Source: CAWACP01 sp963780655 (GTDB lineage Bacteria > Acidobacteriota > Terriglobia > Bryobacterales > Bryobacteraceae). Taken from it: 64,000 nucleotides of DNA. A model generated the notes under the pieces. That model was given only the letters and a program-made list of their open reading frames with translations, ran no database searches and was not told the DNA's origin. Where the stretch lies: NCBI GenBank assembly GCA_963780655.1, contig CAWACP010000005.1:124001-188000 (forward strand), given 5' to 3'. The position numbers were made by a program, and so were the translations under genes. Positions 1 to 8,184 of the stretch are shown piece by piece. The number at the start of each line of letters is the position of its first letter. Within the stretch, counting starts at the first letter, position 1.

Positions 1-1878
1 TACTTCACCGATCCTGAAGCGATAAAGGCGATCGCATTCGCTAACCCCGATCCCGGGGCCAGTTGGAATGGCCTGCGGTGCGGGAACGCCTATCTTGATG
101 GCCAGGAGTATTCCCAAATACGGAAGATGATCGGGTCGCTCAACATTGGGAAGGTATTTGAAGTCGGCGCAGGTGAAACGTCCATTCTGTTTCGAAGCCT
201 GGGAGTAGACACCTGGTCGCTGGAATATCAGCAGGGCTCATGGCTTGAGCGCGCTACACAGCTCGGTTGTGTATGCCTGTTGGTGCCTTTCGACAATAAG
301 GAGCGATGCTTTGTTGATTCGCAGTTAGAGGACCAACTTACAGCTCATCGGCTCTCGGATATTGACCTGCTTTTCATCGATTCGCCTGTCGGGACGCAAA
401 ACCGGCAGAAGACTGTATCTCAACTTCTCAGGTACCTGAACCCTCGATTCGTGCTTTACCATGATGCGCTACGAGACGCAGTGAACATCTTCCAGGATCA
501 GACGCGACACGGATGGAAACTAATTCATTTTTTCGCTTCGCCACGTGGGCTGGCTCTGTTTTCGGTGTTACCCGATGCCGGCGGAATCTCATTGCCGGAT
601 AGTTTCGATGCCGGCACATTGATTTCGCAACCTCGCGCCGCGATCACAGTTATCGGACCAGATTCCTTAGTCCTGGAGCCGGGGCAGCAGTATTTTGTAC
701 GCATCAGGTTGAACAACGCGAGTGGCTCCACTCTCTCCAGCCGTTACACAAATCCGGTGCAAGTGTCGTATCACTGGCTATCTCGGGAAGGCGCCCTGGT
801 AACATGGGACGGTTTGCGAACACGGCTGCCGTTTGATCTGGAAGAGGGCGATTGGGCGGAGTTCCAGGCTGAAGTTTCAGCGCCTGGAAAGCAGGGCGAA
901 TATTCCCTCCAAATGGCTGTTGTTCAGGAGGGAATCTCCTGGTTCGAGAATGTCTCCCGACAACCCCCCCTGGACGTAACGGTCGAGATTAACCCCGGTA
1001 ATATGGCGCCTCGGCGGACTCGCACAATCCCGGCCCAAAGCTCGCCGCGATGGAAGTATGCGAGCAACGACGTTCATCTGATCCGTAACCCGGATCTGGT
1101 GGCATGCCCAGGCGCCGAATATGCATTCCGCATTCCTCTGCTGCCGAAATTCATACAGCTCGCGCCACGTACTTACGATGTACTGCAGCGGTTCGGGACC
1201 TCGGCTGCGCTGGTGGAGGAGCTTTTTCCGGATGCCGGACCGGAGATTCGTCAAGCCATAGAATCTCTGGTGGAGCTTGATGCCCTCCTGCGGACGGACG
1301 TCACGTGCCTTATTACCGGTTGCGCGCGGAGCGGCACGATGTATGCTTCACGGCTTTTATCGTCGGCGGGGCTTCGCATCGGGCACGAAACCATGGGCAA
1401 GGACGGTATTGCGTCATGGTTGTTGGCAGTCGACTCCGACTTCGTTCCCTGGGGGCCTGTGCGTCACTGCTTTCAGTTCAAGGAAATCCTGCACCAGGTC
1501 AGGCGCCCACTCGCAGTCATTTCCTCGATGCAGACAATAACGCCCCAGTCCTGGCAATACATGTGTCATCATGTTCCGTGTTCAGTTGAAGAACCGTTAC
1601 TGCTTCGCTGCGCAAAGTACTGGCGGTACTGGAACCTGAGGGCTGAATCGATCGCCACGTGGCGGTATCGCGTCGAGGATATCGAAAAAGTCTGGGGCAG
1701 CATGTGCGAACGCCTCGCGATGCCGGCAGACCAACCATTTCCGAGTGCAGTGCCACGCGACATCAACACGCGCAAGCCAGCCTTCTCGAACGTCCGTTGG
1801 GACGATCTTCTGGTCCTTGATCGGAAGCTCTGCTTTTCCATCCAGGAACAAGCGGTGCGATATGGATACCCATTGTGA
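1..1878 (+). CDS. Methyltransferase-like / beta-sandwich / sulfotransferase-like fusion, 5' truncated
   Basis: The frame is open from the first base and the residues before the first ATG (127) read as real protein, so the gene starts outside the window. 625 residues are visible. Counting from base 1, residues about 45-200 have a Rossmann methyltransferase look (VFEVGAGET at 52-60, later DIDLLFID). Residues about 210-330 form a beta-sandwich of the kind found in polysaccharide-modifying enzymes (SYHWLSREG, WDGLRTRLP). The C-terminal 200 residues have a sulfotransferase-like P-loop, GCARSGT at 440-446, and a conserved HETMGKDGIASW stretch. The likely role is modification of surface glycans or a sulfated metabolite. 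The architecture is seen directly; the substrate is unknown. No partner gene is visible downstream. Confidence 0.75.
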   Translation, partial: YFTDPEAIKAIAFANPDPGASWNGLRCGNAYLDGQEYSQIRKMIGSLNIGKVFEVGAGETSILFRSLGVDTWSLEYQQGSWLERATQLGCVCLLVPFDNKERCFVDSQLEDQLTAHRLSDIDLLFIDSPVGTQNRQKTVSQLLRYLNPRFVLYHDALRDAVNIFQDQTRHGWKLIHFFASPRGLALFSVLPDAGGISLPDSFDAGTLISQPRAAITVIGPDSLVLEPGQQYFVRIRLNNASGSTLSSRYTNPVQVSYHWLSREGALVTWDGLRTRLPFDLEEGDWAEFQAEVSAPGKQGEYSLQMAVVQEGISWFENVSRQPPLDVTVEINPGNMAPRRTRTIPAQSSPRWKYASNDVHLIRNPDLVACPGAEYAFRIPLLPKFIQLAPRTYDVLQRFGTSAALVEELFPDAGPEIRQAIESLVELDALLRTDVTCLITGCARSGTMYASRLLSSAGLRIGHETMGKDGIASWLLAVDSDFVPWGPVRHCFQFKEILHQVRRPLAVISSMQTITPQSWQYMCHHVPCSVEEPLLLRCAKYWRYWNLRAESIATWRYRVEDIEKVWGSMCERLAMPADQPFPSAVPRDINTRKPAFSNVRWDDLLVLDRKLCFSIQEQAVRYGYPL

Positions 1879-2025
1879 ACAGGCGCTCCCCCCGTCTTCC
1901 GACGCGTCTTCCACAGCGCGCGGCGCAGGATAAGCAGAGCGTGAACCGGATTGTGTACTAAGGTCTTTCACTTACTAAGATCTGGAAACTCTTTGCATTG
2001 CTTATATAACCGGCTGATATTCGTA

Positions 2026-2054
2026 TTGACAAGGCACTGAACTAACGATAACCT
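2026..2054 (+). promoter_or_regulatory. Possible sigma-70 promoter for the beta-helix gene
   Basis: TTGACA at 2026-2031 is followed after 17 bases by TAACCT at 2049-2054, a weak -10. The -10 lies inside an exact 15-bp tandem duplication. It is about 105 bases upstream of the start codon of the secreted beta-helix protein. Sequence match only. Confidence 0.35.
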
Positions 2055-2070
2055 CACTAACGATAACCTC
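2041..2070 (+). repeat. Exact 15-bp tandem duplication
   Basis: actaacgataacctc occurs twice back to back (2041-2055 and 2056-2070) between the putative -35 and the start of the beta-helix gene. It duplicates the candidate -10 region and so may offer two start sites or a repeated regulator site. Confidence 0.8.
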
Positions 2071-2158
2071 GCATCAATGCAGACTAACCCGCGGCCCCGT
2101 GCGGAACCGCACGCGCGCGTGGTGGCTGCCGCGCAGATTGTCGTATGGAGGGACTAGC

Positions 2159-3094
2159 ATGAAGAATCTGAGGTTTGGGTTTGGCCTCGCGCTGGCGGTG
2201 CTTCTGGCGCTCGCGTTCAGCTCGCCGGCCAGCGCTCAGGCAACCCGGACATGGGTATCCGGCGTCGGTGACGATGCCAATCCGTGCAGCCGGACGGCGC
2301 CGTGCAAGACGTGGGCGGGCGCGATCTCCAAAACCGCCGCTGGTGGAGAAATCGACGCTTTGGATCCGGGCGGGTTTGGCGCCCTCACGATCACAAAATC
2401 GATCACAGTGGACGGTGGGGGTGGACAGGTTGCCTCGGTCCTGGTGGCAGGAACAAACGGCATTGTAATCGCAGCGGCTTCGAATGATGTTGTTACTCTT
2501 CGGAACCTTCAATTCGACGGGCTCCTGGGTAATGGCGCCAACGCAGGCAACGCCGGGCTGGACGGGGTCAAAATTCTGGCGGCAGGCAGCGTACATCTCG
2601 AGCACCTTGTGATCTTTGGATTCAACCAGAACGGCGTGGAGGTTGCAGCCTCGGCGGCGATCAGTCTCTCGATCAACGACTGCACGATCACCGACGCTAC
2701 CCTGGCCGGCGTACTCGTCGCTTCCACCAGTGGGATCGCCAAGGCCGACATTAACAATCTCCGCGCGTACAATACCCATCCCGGCGTGGCGGGTGGCGGC
2801 AACAGCTTCATTACTGTTTCGAATTCGGTTCTGTCCTTTGGCGGCACAGGAGCGAAGCCGAGCGCGGCTGGCTCGACTATCAATGTGATCAATTCTCAAT
2901 TGAATGCGAATTACGGCTACGGTCTGGAGGGACTACCGGGTTCAACCATCAACGCTTCGGGCAACACCATCTCCGCAAACGTGCGAATGGGCGTCAACAC
3001 GAACGGCGGTAACATATTCAGCGACGGGACGAACCTACTCCTGGGTAACGACGTGAATGGTTCGTTCAGCCCCGGCGGCATTTCAAAGTTCTGA
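2159..3094 (+). CDS. Secreted right-handed beta-helix protein
   Basis: This is a 311-residue exported protein. The ATG at 2159 is chosen over an upstream in-frame ATG (2099) because GGAGG ends 7 bases before it and the protein then opens with a clean signal peptide (hydrophobic core GLALAVLLALAF, cleavage after ASAQ). The mature part begins with a motif common in parallel beta-helix proteins (TWVSGVGDDANPCSRTAPCK) and continues as repeated short strands rich in N, G, V and I with ITVSNS/INVINS turns, as in pectate-lyase-like folds. No catalytic residues can be assigned. It stands alone, with a possible promoter and a 15-bp duplication upstream. It may be a surface or carbohydrate-binding protein. 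Confidence 0.8.
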   Translation: MKNLRFGFGLALAVLLALAFSSPASAQATRTWVSGVGDDANPCSRTAPCKTWAGAISKTAAGGEIDALDPGGFGALTITKSITVDGGGGQVASVLVAGTNGIVIAAASNDVVTLRNLQFDGLLGNGANAGNAGLDGVKILAAGSVHLEHLVIFGFNQNGVEVAASAAISLSINDCTITDATLAGVLVASTSGIAKADINNLRAYNTHPGVAGGGNSFITVSNSVLSFGGTGAKPSAAGSTINVINSQLNANYGYGLEGLPGSTINASGNTISANVRMGVNTNGGNIFSDGTNLLLGNDVNGSFSPGGISKF

Positions 3095-3276
3095 CGGGGC
3101 TTCATCGCTGGTTGAAGTTCAGCCGCCGTCCCCGCCTTCGTGGGCGGCGGTACGGAACACCCTGAACCGCTGCGTCGGAAACGGCGAGATGATTCAGGAT
3201 CCGCTATCCGAAAGGTCTCCGGAGAAACATGGATCGGCCGCAAAGGGTGGAAGTTTTCTTCCGGGACGCTGCGCTT

Positions 3277-3549
3277 TCAGCTCGCGCCGGGGTGCTGCGC
3301 CCAGAACTCCGCGGATGTGAGCACCGGGACCACCTCGAACTCCATCAGGTCGTCCCAGCGGCTCATCCAGATTTTCAGCAGCTCCGCATCCGGCGCTTCC
3401 ATCACCTGAAAGCAGCGCATCTTTTCCGGGTCGAGCCAGCTTGCATGGTAGACGAGGCCGTCCGGCATCATGCGGCCGCGGCTTCGGAACCGCTCGCAGA
3501 CAGGCATCGGATCGGCGCCGCGGAACCGTTCAATGACCATGAAGAGCAT
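3277..3549 (-). CDS. DUF3303 family protein
   Basis: A 90-residue protein starting MLFMVIERF, the usual start of this family, and containing the ERCF/CFQVME-like core (KMRCFQVMEAPD), WMSRWDDLMEFEV and a PVLTSAEFW end. A longer in-frame extension upstream reads as out-of-frame pspC sequence, so the start is placed at 3549. It begins 2 bases after the pspC stop and is probably co-translated with it. The function of DUF3303 proteins is unknown; the fold is thought to be a small ferredoxin-like alpha/beta domain. Confidence 0.8.
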   Translation of the reverse strand: MLFMVIERFRGADPMPVCERFRSRGRMMPDGLVYHASWLDPEKMRCFQVMEAPDAELLKIWMSRWDDLMEFEVVPVLTSAEFWAQHPGAS

Positions 3550-3551
3550 GC

Positions 3552-3923
3552 TCACATCGTAGGCGAGACCGGCCCCGGCGGCGCCTGAGCCGCGCACGGC
3601 GCGGTGGCCGCGACGGTGGATGTCCCGACGGGCATCACGATCCAGGCGACGATGTACGCGATGACTCCGATGAGCGGGATGGGCCAGACCACCAGCACAA
3701 TCCAGAGGATTCGCACCAGCGTGACGTCCACGCCCATATATCGCGCGAATCCGGCGCACACGCCCGCGATCTTCTGTTCGTCAACGGCGCGATAGAGCCG
3801 CTCGCTGCGGGGCGGCGTTGCGCCGAACGGCGCCTGGCCCGTGGCGGCGCCGCACTGAGCACAGAACTTATCGCTGCCTTCCAGGCTTCTACCGCATTTG
3901 GTGCAAAACATGATGAACTCCAT
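3552..3923 (-). CDS. Zinc-ribbon PspC-domain membrane protein
   Basis: 123 residues. The N-terminus has a zinc ribbon with two CxxC pairs (FCTKCG and FCAQCG). Residues about 40-100 are a PspC domain: RLYRAVDEQKIAGVCAGFA, then a membrane segment (LWIVLVVWPIPLIGVIAYIV). PspC proteins take part in the envelope stress (phage shock) response; this short zinc-ribbon form is frequent in Gram-negative soil bacteria. An alternative start is MFC at 3911. No pspA is visible nearby. It is followed directly by the DUF3303 gene, so the two look like a small operon divergent from msrP. Confidence 0.85.
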   Translation of the reverse strand: MEFIMFCTKCGRSLEGSDKFCAQCGAATGQAPFGATPPRSERLYRAVDEQKIAGVCAGFARYMGVDVTLVRILWIVLVVWPIPLIGVIAYIVAWIVMPVGTSTVAATAPCAAQAPPGPVSPTM

Positions 3924-4012
3924 CCATGAGTACGCAGTTTGTGGCGCTCGGGTTCGTTCGGCATAACCTGGCCGCCGTACGGTGCGAACATGAAGGTAAG
4001 GAGTGGGGAACC

Positions 4013-4948
4013 ATGTTGATCCGTCGACGTCGCGAGTGGGACATCCCGGAGTGCGAGGCCACGCCGGAATCGGTTTACCTCAATCGCCGTCAACTACTGA
4101 CCGCGGCGGGGTTTTTCGGTGTGGAGCGGCTGATGGCCGCGGCCACCCAGGGCGGCTCCAACCCTTATCCGGCGAAACGGAACCCGGAGTTCACGCTCGA
4201 CCGGCCAATTACGGAAGAATGGGCCGCTACCAGCTACAACAACTTCTACGAGTTCGACCAGGACGACAAGACCAACGTCAAAAACCTGGTCGGCAAATTC
4301 GAGATCAGCCCCTGGAAGTTTCAGGTGACCGGCATGGTCAACAAGCCGCGCTGGTACGATGTGGACGACCTGGTCCGCACGATGCCCCTCGAAGAGCGCC
4401 TGTACCGGCATCGCTGTGTGGAGGGCTGGGCTATGGCGGTGCCGTGGACGGGTTTCCCGTTTTCCGAGTTGGTGAAGCAGGTCGATCCGAAGTCCGGCGC
4501 GAATTTCGTGCGGTTCGTTACCATCTTCAAGCCTGCCCAGATGCCGGGACAGGTGCGCTACACCTGGTATCCCTGGCCTTACTTCGAAGGGCTGCGCATG
4601 GATGAAGCGATGAATCCGCTGACGCTGATGGTTACCGGTCTGTACGGAAAGCCGCTGCCAAAGCAGAACGGCGCGCCGGTCCGTATGGTCGTGCCCTGGA
4701 AATACGGCTACAAGAGCGTGAAGTCCATTGTGAAGATCGAGTTCGTCGCGAAACAGCCCGATACATTCTGGCACCGCAGCGCGCCGAACGAGTACGGCTT
4801 CTATTCGAACGTGAACCCGGACAAACCGCATCCGCGCTGGTCGCAGAAGACGGAGAAGGTGATTCCGAACATGGAGCGCCGGCCGACGCAGTTGTACAAC
4901 GGGTACGAGAAGTGGGTGGCCGGGCTGTACAACGGGAAAGAATTTTAG
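4013..4948 (+). CDS. msrP: Protein-methionine-sulfoxide reductase catalytic subunit MsrP
   Basis: 311 residues that align along their length with E. coli MsrP (YedY), the periplasmic molybdopterin enzyme that repairs oxidised methionine. A twin-arginine signal (NRRQLLTAAG) lies near the N-terminus. The molybdenum-ligand cysteine is in YRHRCVEGWAMAVPW (about residue 134), and the MNPLTLMVTGLYGKPLP and VPWKYGYKSVKSI blocks are conserved. The start at 4013 is preferred to 3926 because AAGGAG lies 9 bases upstream. The membrane haem partner MsrQ, usually next door, is not in the window. The stop codon interlocks with that of the convergent waaA-lpxK gene (4-bp overlap). Confidence 0.93.
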   Translation: MLIRRRREWDIPECEATPESVYLNRRQLLTAAGFFGVERLMAAATQGGSNPYPAKRNPEFTLDRPITEEWAATSYNNFYEFDQDDKTNVKNLVGKFEISPWKFQVTGMVNKPRWYDVDDLVRTMPLEERLYRHRCVEGWAMAVPWTGFPFSELVKQVDPKSGANFVRFVTIFKPAQMPGQVRYTWYPWPYFEGLRMDEAMNPLTLMVTGLYGKPLPKQNGAPVRMVVPWKYGYKSVKSIVKIEFVAKQPDTFWHRSAPNEYGFYSNVNPDKPHPRWSQKTEKVIPNMERRPTQLYNGYEKWVAGLYNGKEF

Positions 4949-7323
4949 CGGTCGATCTTCTCCATCACGAAGCGCAGGAATTCCTTTTTTTCGAAGACCT
5001 CCGCGTCGATATCCAGCCACAGGATTCTGGCGGGAGCCGCCACCTCGACGGCGTTCGGCGGCAGGTTGATGGAATCCTTGCGGGTGGTGAGCAAAGCCTG
5101 CGCGCCGCGCCGGCGCGCCTGATACGAAAGCCGCTGCAACTCGCGCGTGTTGTATCGGTGATGGTCGCCGAACGCCCACGCGAAATTCGGTTCGATGCCC
5201 AGATCGCGCAGTGTCTGCCAGAACGAGTGCGGATTGCCGATGCCGCAGAACGCGACGGCCGGACCCGCGGGCAGCGACGCCGCTCGCCCGGTTGCGTGGT
5301 CGATCCAGCCGCAGGGGACTGCTCGCGACCGGAATACCGGAGCCCGTGAGTTGTGCTGGGCCAGCGTCTGCCGGATGCCCCGATACATGCGCCCGGGCTC
5401 GGCGCGCGTAATGATGAACGCGTCCGCGCGCGCCAGCGCCCTGAGTGGCTCGCGGAGACGGCCCGCGGGGAACACCTCGCGGCCGGCGAACGGATCGAGC
5501 GCGTCGATGAGCACGATGTCGCAATCGCGGTTCAGCCGCCGATGCTGGAAGCCATCGTCGAGGATGAAAGCGCGCGGTCCAGTGAGCGACTCGAGCAGCC
5601 GGCCGGTGCGATAACGGTCCGCGCCGATGCCGATATCGGCGGTCGCCTCCTGCACGAAAATCTGCGCTTCGTCGCCGGTCATGTCCACCGTTGCGTGCGC
5701 TCCGGCGGGAACGATCACGGCCGGGCTGGGGGACTTTCGTCCATAGCCGCGCGTGAGGATGGCCGCGTGCAGGCGCGCGCCGGAGAGCAGCCTCGTGAGG
5801 AACAGCGCGATGGGTGTTTTGCCGGTTCCACCCATGCTGATGCCGCCGACGCTGATAACCGGCACGGAGAGCGAGCGTGCGTGCGCCGCATCGGAACGGC
5901 GTTTCAGGATATCGCCCAGAGACCATAACCAGGACAGAGGCTTCAGCACAGGCCACGCCGGCCCCCGCGGCGCGAAGTTCGGCACTGCAAGATCGCGGGC
6001 ATCGCTGACCGCCGCAACGGCGCTTGCGGCGGCGCCTCGTTTTTGCAGTGCGAGAGATCGTGCTCGAGCGCCGATTTCGCCGCGCTCTTTCCGATTGTCG
6101 AGCAGAGCGCACACAGCGGGCGCCAGCTCAGCGCACGTCTCGATACGAACCACAGCGCCGCCCCTGATGAACTCCTCTGCGATCTCGGCGAAGTTCTCCA
6201 TGTACGGCCCGACGATAACAGGCCGTCCCGCGGCCGCCGGCTCGAGGATGTTGTGACCGCCGCGGCGCGCCAGCGTGCCGCCCATGAACACCACGTCAGC
6301 GAGCGGAAACAGGCTGCTCAGCTCACCCATTGAATCGAGCAGCAGCACGCCCGGAAGATCGAGGCGTGCATCCGGATGAAGCTCCGATCGTCGTACCCAG
6401 GGCACGCCCGCCAACGAAAGCTTCGCGGCAACGAGGTCGAACCGCTCGGGCTTCCGCGGCACCAGAATCAGCAGCAGGCCGGGGTGCGCGGCCGAGATCG
6501 CCCGAAACGCTGCAATCACAGCATCGTCTTCGTTGACGTCGCCCGGATCCGCCGGCCCCATTGTACTCGCCGCGATCCAGACCGCGGAAGGTCGCACCCG
6601 GCGTACGAGCGCGGCGACAGCGTCGGGTGGTCCGGCCGCCGCCGGAGCCGAATCGTACTTCAGATTGCCGCCGGCGATCACTCGTTCCGCCGGCGCGCCC
6701 AACTCGATGTAGCGTAGCCGGTCCTTTTCGCCCTGCGCGAGGATCAACGCGGGCTCGGAGAGAACGTGGCGGAACAGCCAGCGGAGGCGCCGGTAGCGCG
6801 GCCAGGCGCGATCGGAGATGCGGCCGTTCACCACCAGCAGCGCGCAGCCCATGCTCCGAACGGCGCCGAACAGCGCCGGCCAGATCTCCGTTTCCAGAAT
6901 GACCACCACGTTCGGCCTTATCGTTCGCAGGACGCGCCGCACGGCAAACCCGTAATCGATGGGGACGTAAAAGATGCCGGAAACGAGGCCGTCGAGCTTC
7001 GCCTCGGCTATCTGACGGCCGGCGACGGTGCCGGTGGAGAGGTACAGGGCCGCGTCCGGCTGGGCGTCCCGCAACCGCCGGAGCAGTTCCACCGCCGACA
7101 TCACCTCGCCCACTGAAACCGCGTGCAACCACACGGCTCCGGGAGGCGTCCGGGAGAACGAACGAGGCAGGCTGCCGAAACGCTCTTTGAGCCCGCGGAG
7201 CCATTTTCGGTCGCGCCATCCGCGTCGGAGAAAATAGAGCAGAAGAAATGGAAAGGCGATCGCGCGGACGATAAAGTAAAGGACAACGATGAACCAGTTT
7301 TCGACGCGCCTGGTTATCGGCAT
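4945..7323 (-). CDS. waaA-lpxK: Fused Kdo transferase (WaaA) - lipid A 4'-kinase (LpxK)
   Basis: One 792-residue frame carries two lipid A enzymes. Residues about 1-455 are WaaA/KdtA, which adds Kdo to lipid IVA: an N-terminal membrane anchor (VVLYFIVRAIAFPFLLLYF), HAVSVGEV at 67-74 with the catalytic Glu, ETEIWP, and the sugar-nucleotide block GGHNILEPAAAGRPVIVGP. Residues about 456-792 are LpxK, the tetraacyldisaccharide 4'-kinase, with Walker A GGTGKTP near 495 and the hallmark DDGFQHRRLNRDCDIVLID. Both halves look intact. The ATG at 7323 has GGAG 9 bases upstream; no later start exists before the anchor. Its start overlaps the divergent gene at 7289 by 35 bp. Fusing steps that are normally separate may channel product at the inner membrane (inference). 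Confidence 0.92.
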   Translation of the reverse strand: MPITRRVENWFIVVLYFIVRAIAFPFLLLYFLRRGWRDRKWLRGLKERFGSLPRSFSRTPPGAVWLHAVSVGEVMSAVELLRRLRDAQPDAALYLSTGTVAGRQIAEAKLDGLVSGIFYVPIDYGFAVRRVLRTIRPNVVVILETEIWPALFGAVRSMGCALLVVNGRISDRAWPRYRRLRWLFRHVLSEPALILAQGEKDRLRYIELGAPAERVIAGGNLKYDSAPAAAGPPDAVAALVRRVRPSAVWIAASTMGPADPGDVNEDDAVIAAFRAISAAHPGLLLILVPRKPERFDLVAAKLSLAGVPWVRRSELHPDARLDLPGVLLLDSMGELSSLFPLADVVFMGGTLARRGGHNILEPAAAGRPVIVGPYMENFAEIAEEFIRGGAVVRIETCAELAPAVCALLDNRKERGEIGARARSLALQKRGAAASAVAAVSDARDLAVPNFAPRGPAWPVLKPLSWLWSLGDILKRRSDAAHARSLSVPVISVGGISMGGTGKTPIALFLTRLLSGARLHAAILTRGYGRKSPSPAVIVPAGAHATVDMTGDEAQIFVQEATADIGIGADRYRTGRLLESLTGPRAFILDDGFQHRRLNRDCDIVLIDALDPFAGREVFPAGRLREPLRALARADAFIITRAEPGRMYRGIRQTLAQHNSRAPVFRSRAVPCGWIDHATGRAASLPAGPAVAFCGIGNPHSFWQTLRDLGIEPNFAWAFGDHHRYNTRELQRLSYQARRRGAQALLTTRKDSINLPPNAVEVAAPARILWLDIDAEVFEKKEFLRFVMEKIDR

Positions 7324-7918
7324 AGCGGCGTGCTCCGCGATGCTCATGGCCGACCAGAAGAATGACGGCTTTGCGCCAGGCCAGGCATCCTCATACCCCA
7401 CTCGCCAGACCAACGATAAGGTGACCGTGGCCGCCGTGCCCTACGATGACAAGGACCTCGCCCACGCGGCCTTCGGCAAGCACAACCCGTATGACTACGG
7501 CGTTCTGCCGGTGCTGGTGATTGTGCAGAACGACACGGACAAGGCGCTCAGCCTGGACCGCGTGCTGGTGCAATACGAGCTGCCCGACGGCAAGCACGTG
7601 GACGCGACGCCGGCGCAGGACGTGACGTATATCGGCGGCGCTCAACGGCCGAAGCAGGTACCCATTTCGTCGCCGAACCCCATAAGCCGCATTCCGGGCA
7701 TGGGCGGGTCGAAACCTAAGAAGGGTCCGTTGACCGGATGGGAAATTGAAGGTCGTGCGTTTGCCGCACGCATGCTGCCGGCACACGAATCGGCCAGCGG
7801 GTTCTTCTATTTTCAGGCGACGCGAGTCCCTGGGGCGAGCTTTTTCCTGACCGGAATTCGCGAGGCCGGCAACGGGAAGGACGTGCAGTTCTTTGAGGTG
7901 CCTCTGGACGCGAAGTAA
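7289..7918 (+). CDS. Secreted protein of unknown function
   Basis: 209 residues with a signal peptide (RLVIGIAACSAMLMA) and a mature part of mixed beta character (VTVAAVPYDDKD, LPVLVIVQNDTDKALSLD, a GGSKPKKGPLTGW loop, then GFFYFQATRVPGASFFLTG). The pattern of a folded domain with 'interaction with a less abundant partner' cannot be assigned to a family from sequence alone; the NDTDKALSLDRVLVQYELPDG stretch resembles immunoglobulin-like secreted acidobacterial proteins. AAGGA lies 6 bases before the ATG. The start region is shared, on the opposite strand, with waaA-lpxK. Confidence 0.7.
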   Translation: MNQFSTRLVIGIAACSAMLMADQKNDGFAPGQASSYPTRQTNDKVTVAAVPYDDKDLAHAAFGKHNPYDYGVLPVLVIVQNDTDKALSLDRVLVQYELPDGKHVDATPAQDVTYIGGAQRPKQVPISSPNPISRIPGMGGSKPKKGPLTGWEIEGRAFAARMLPAHESASGFFYFQATRVPGASFFLTGIREAGNGKDVQFFEVPLDAK

Positions 7919-7946
7919 GGGGCGGGGCCGCAACCAAACTGCTCCC

Positions 7947-8000
7947 TGTACTACTACATCGCAGAATCGTCGAAGCCCGCGAGGAATCTTTAGGCCCGTG
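7947..8000 (+). repeat. Repeat E copy 1
   Basis: A 54-base unit beginning tgtactactacatcgcagaa recurs with a few changes at 58583-58636. In both places it lies just upstream of a repeat-A hairpin pair, so E and A seem to form a composite element, here interrupted by repeat B. Confidence 0.8.
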
Positions 8001-8004
8001 CAAC

Positions 8005-8062
8005 CGCTCCCTCGCGGTCGCGGCTCGGAAACGCTGGCTGAGCCGCGACCGCCAGGGAGCGG
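8005..8062 (+). repeat. Repeat B copy 1, large inverted repeat
   Basis: The arms ccgctccctcgcggtcgcgg and ccgcgaccgccagggagcgg face each other around a short loop and would form a long hairpin. Related copies occur at 40498-40576 and 48706-48816. It lies in the convergent gap between the secreted-protein gene and the cyclophilin gene. Confidence 0.85.
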
Positions 8063-8082
8063 TTTGGTTGCGGCGATGCTGC

Positions 8083-8173
8083 CCTGTGGGGCAGACGATC
8101 GGTTTGTGTCGTCTGCCTCTTCGAGTGCCCGGGCAATGGCAGACGACAAAACCCGATCGTCTGCCCCACGGGG
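8083..8173 (+). repeat. Repeat A copy 1, REPIN-like double hairpin
   Basis: The outer arms GTGGGG and CCCCAC enclose two inner hairpins of the form GCAGACGA-loop-TCGTCTGC. The whole element is an inverted repeat. Near-identical copies are at 22605-22694 and, reversed, at 58631-58719; a diverged copy with compensating changes is at 38221-38334. Confidence 0.9.
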
Positions 8174-8184
8174 AGTCGGACCGG

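Noticed and set aside
4094..6112. 672-codon minus-strand frame
   Set aside because: It is the antisense/out-of-frame shadow of msrP and lpxK, rich in Arg/Ala/His, with no family motif.
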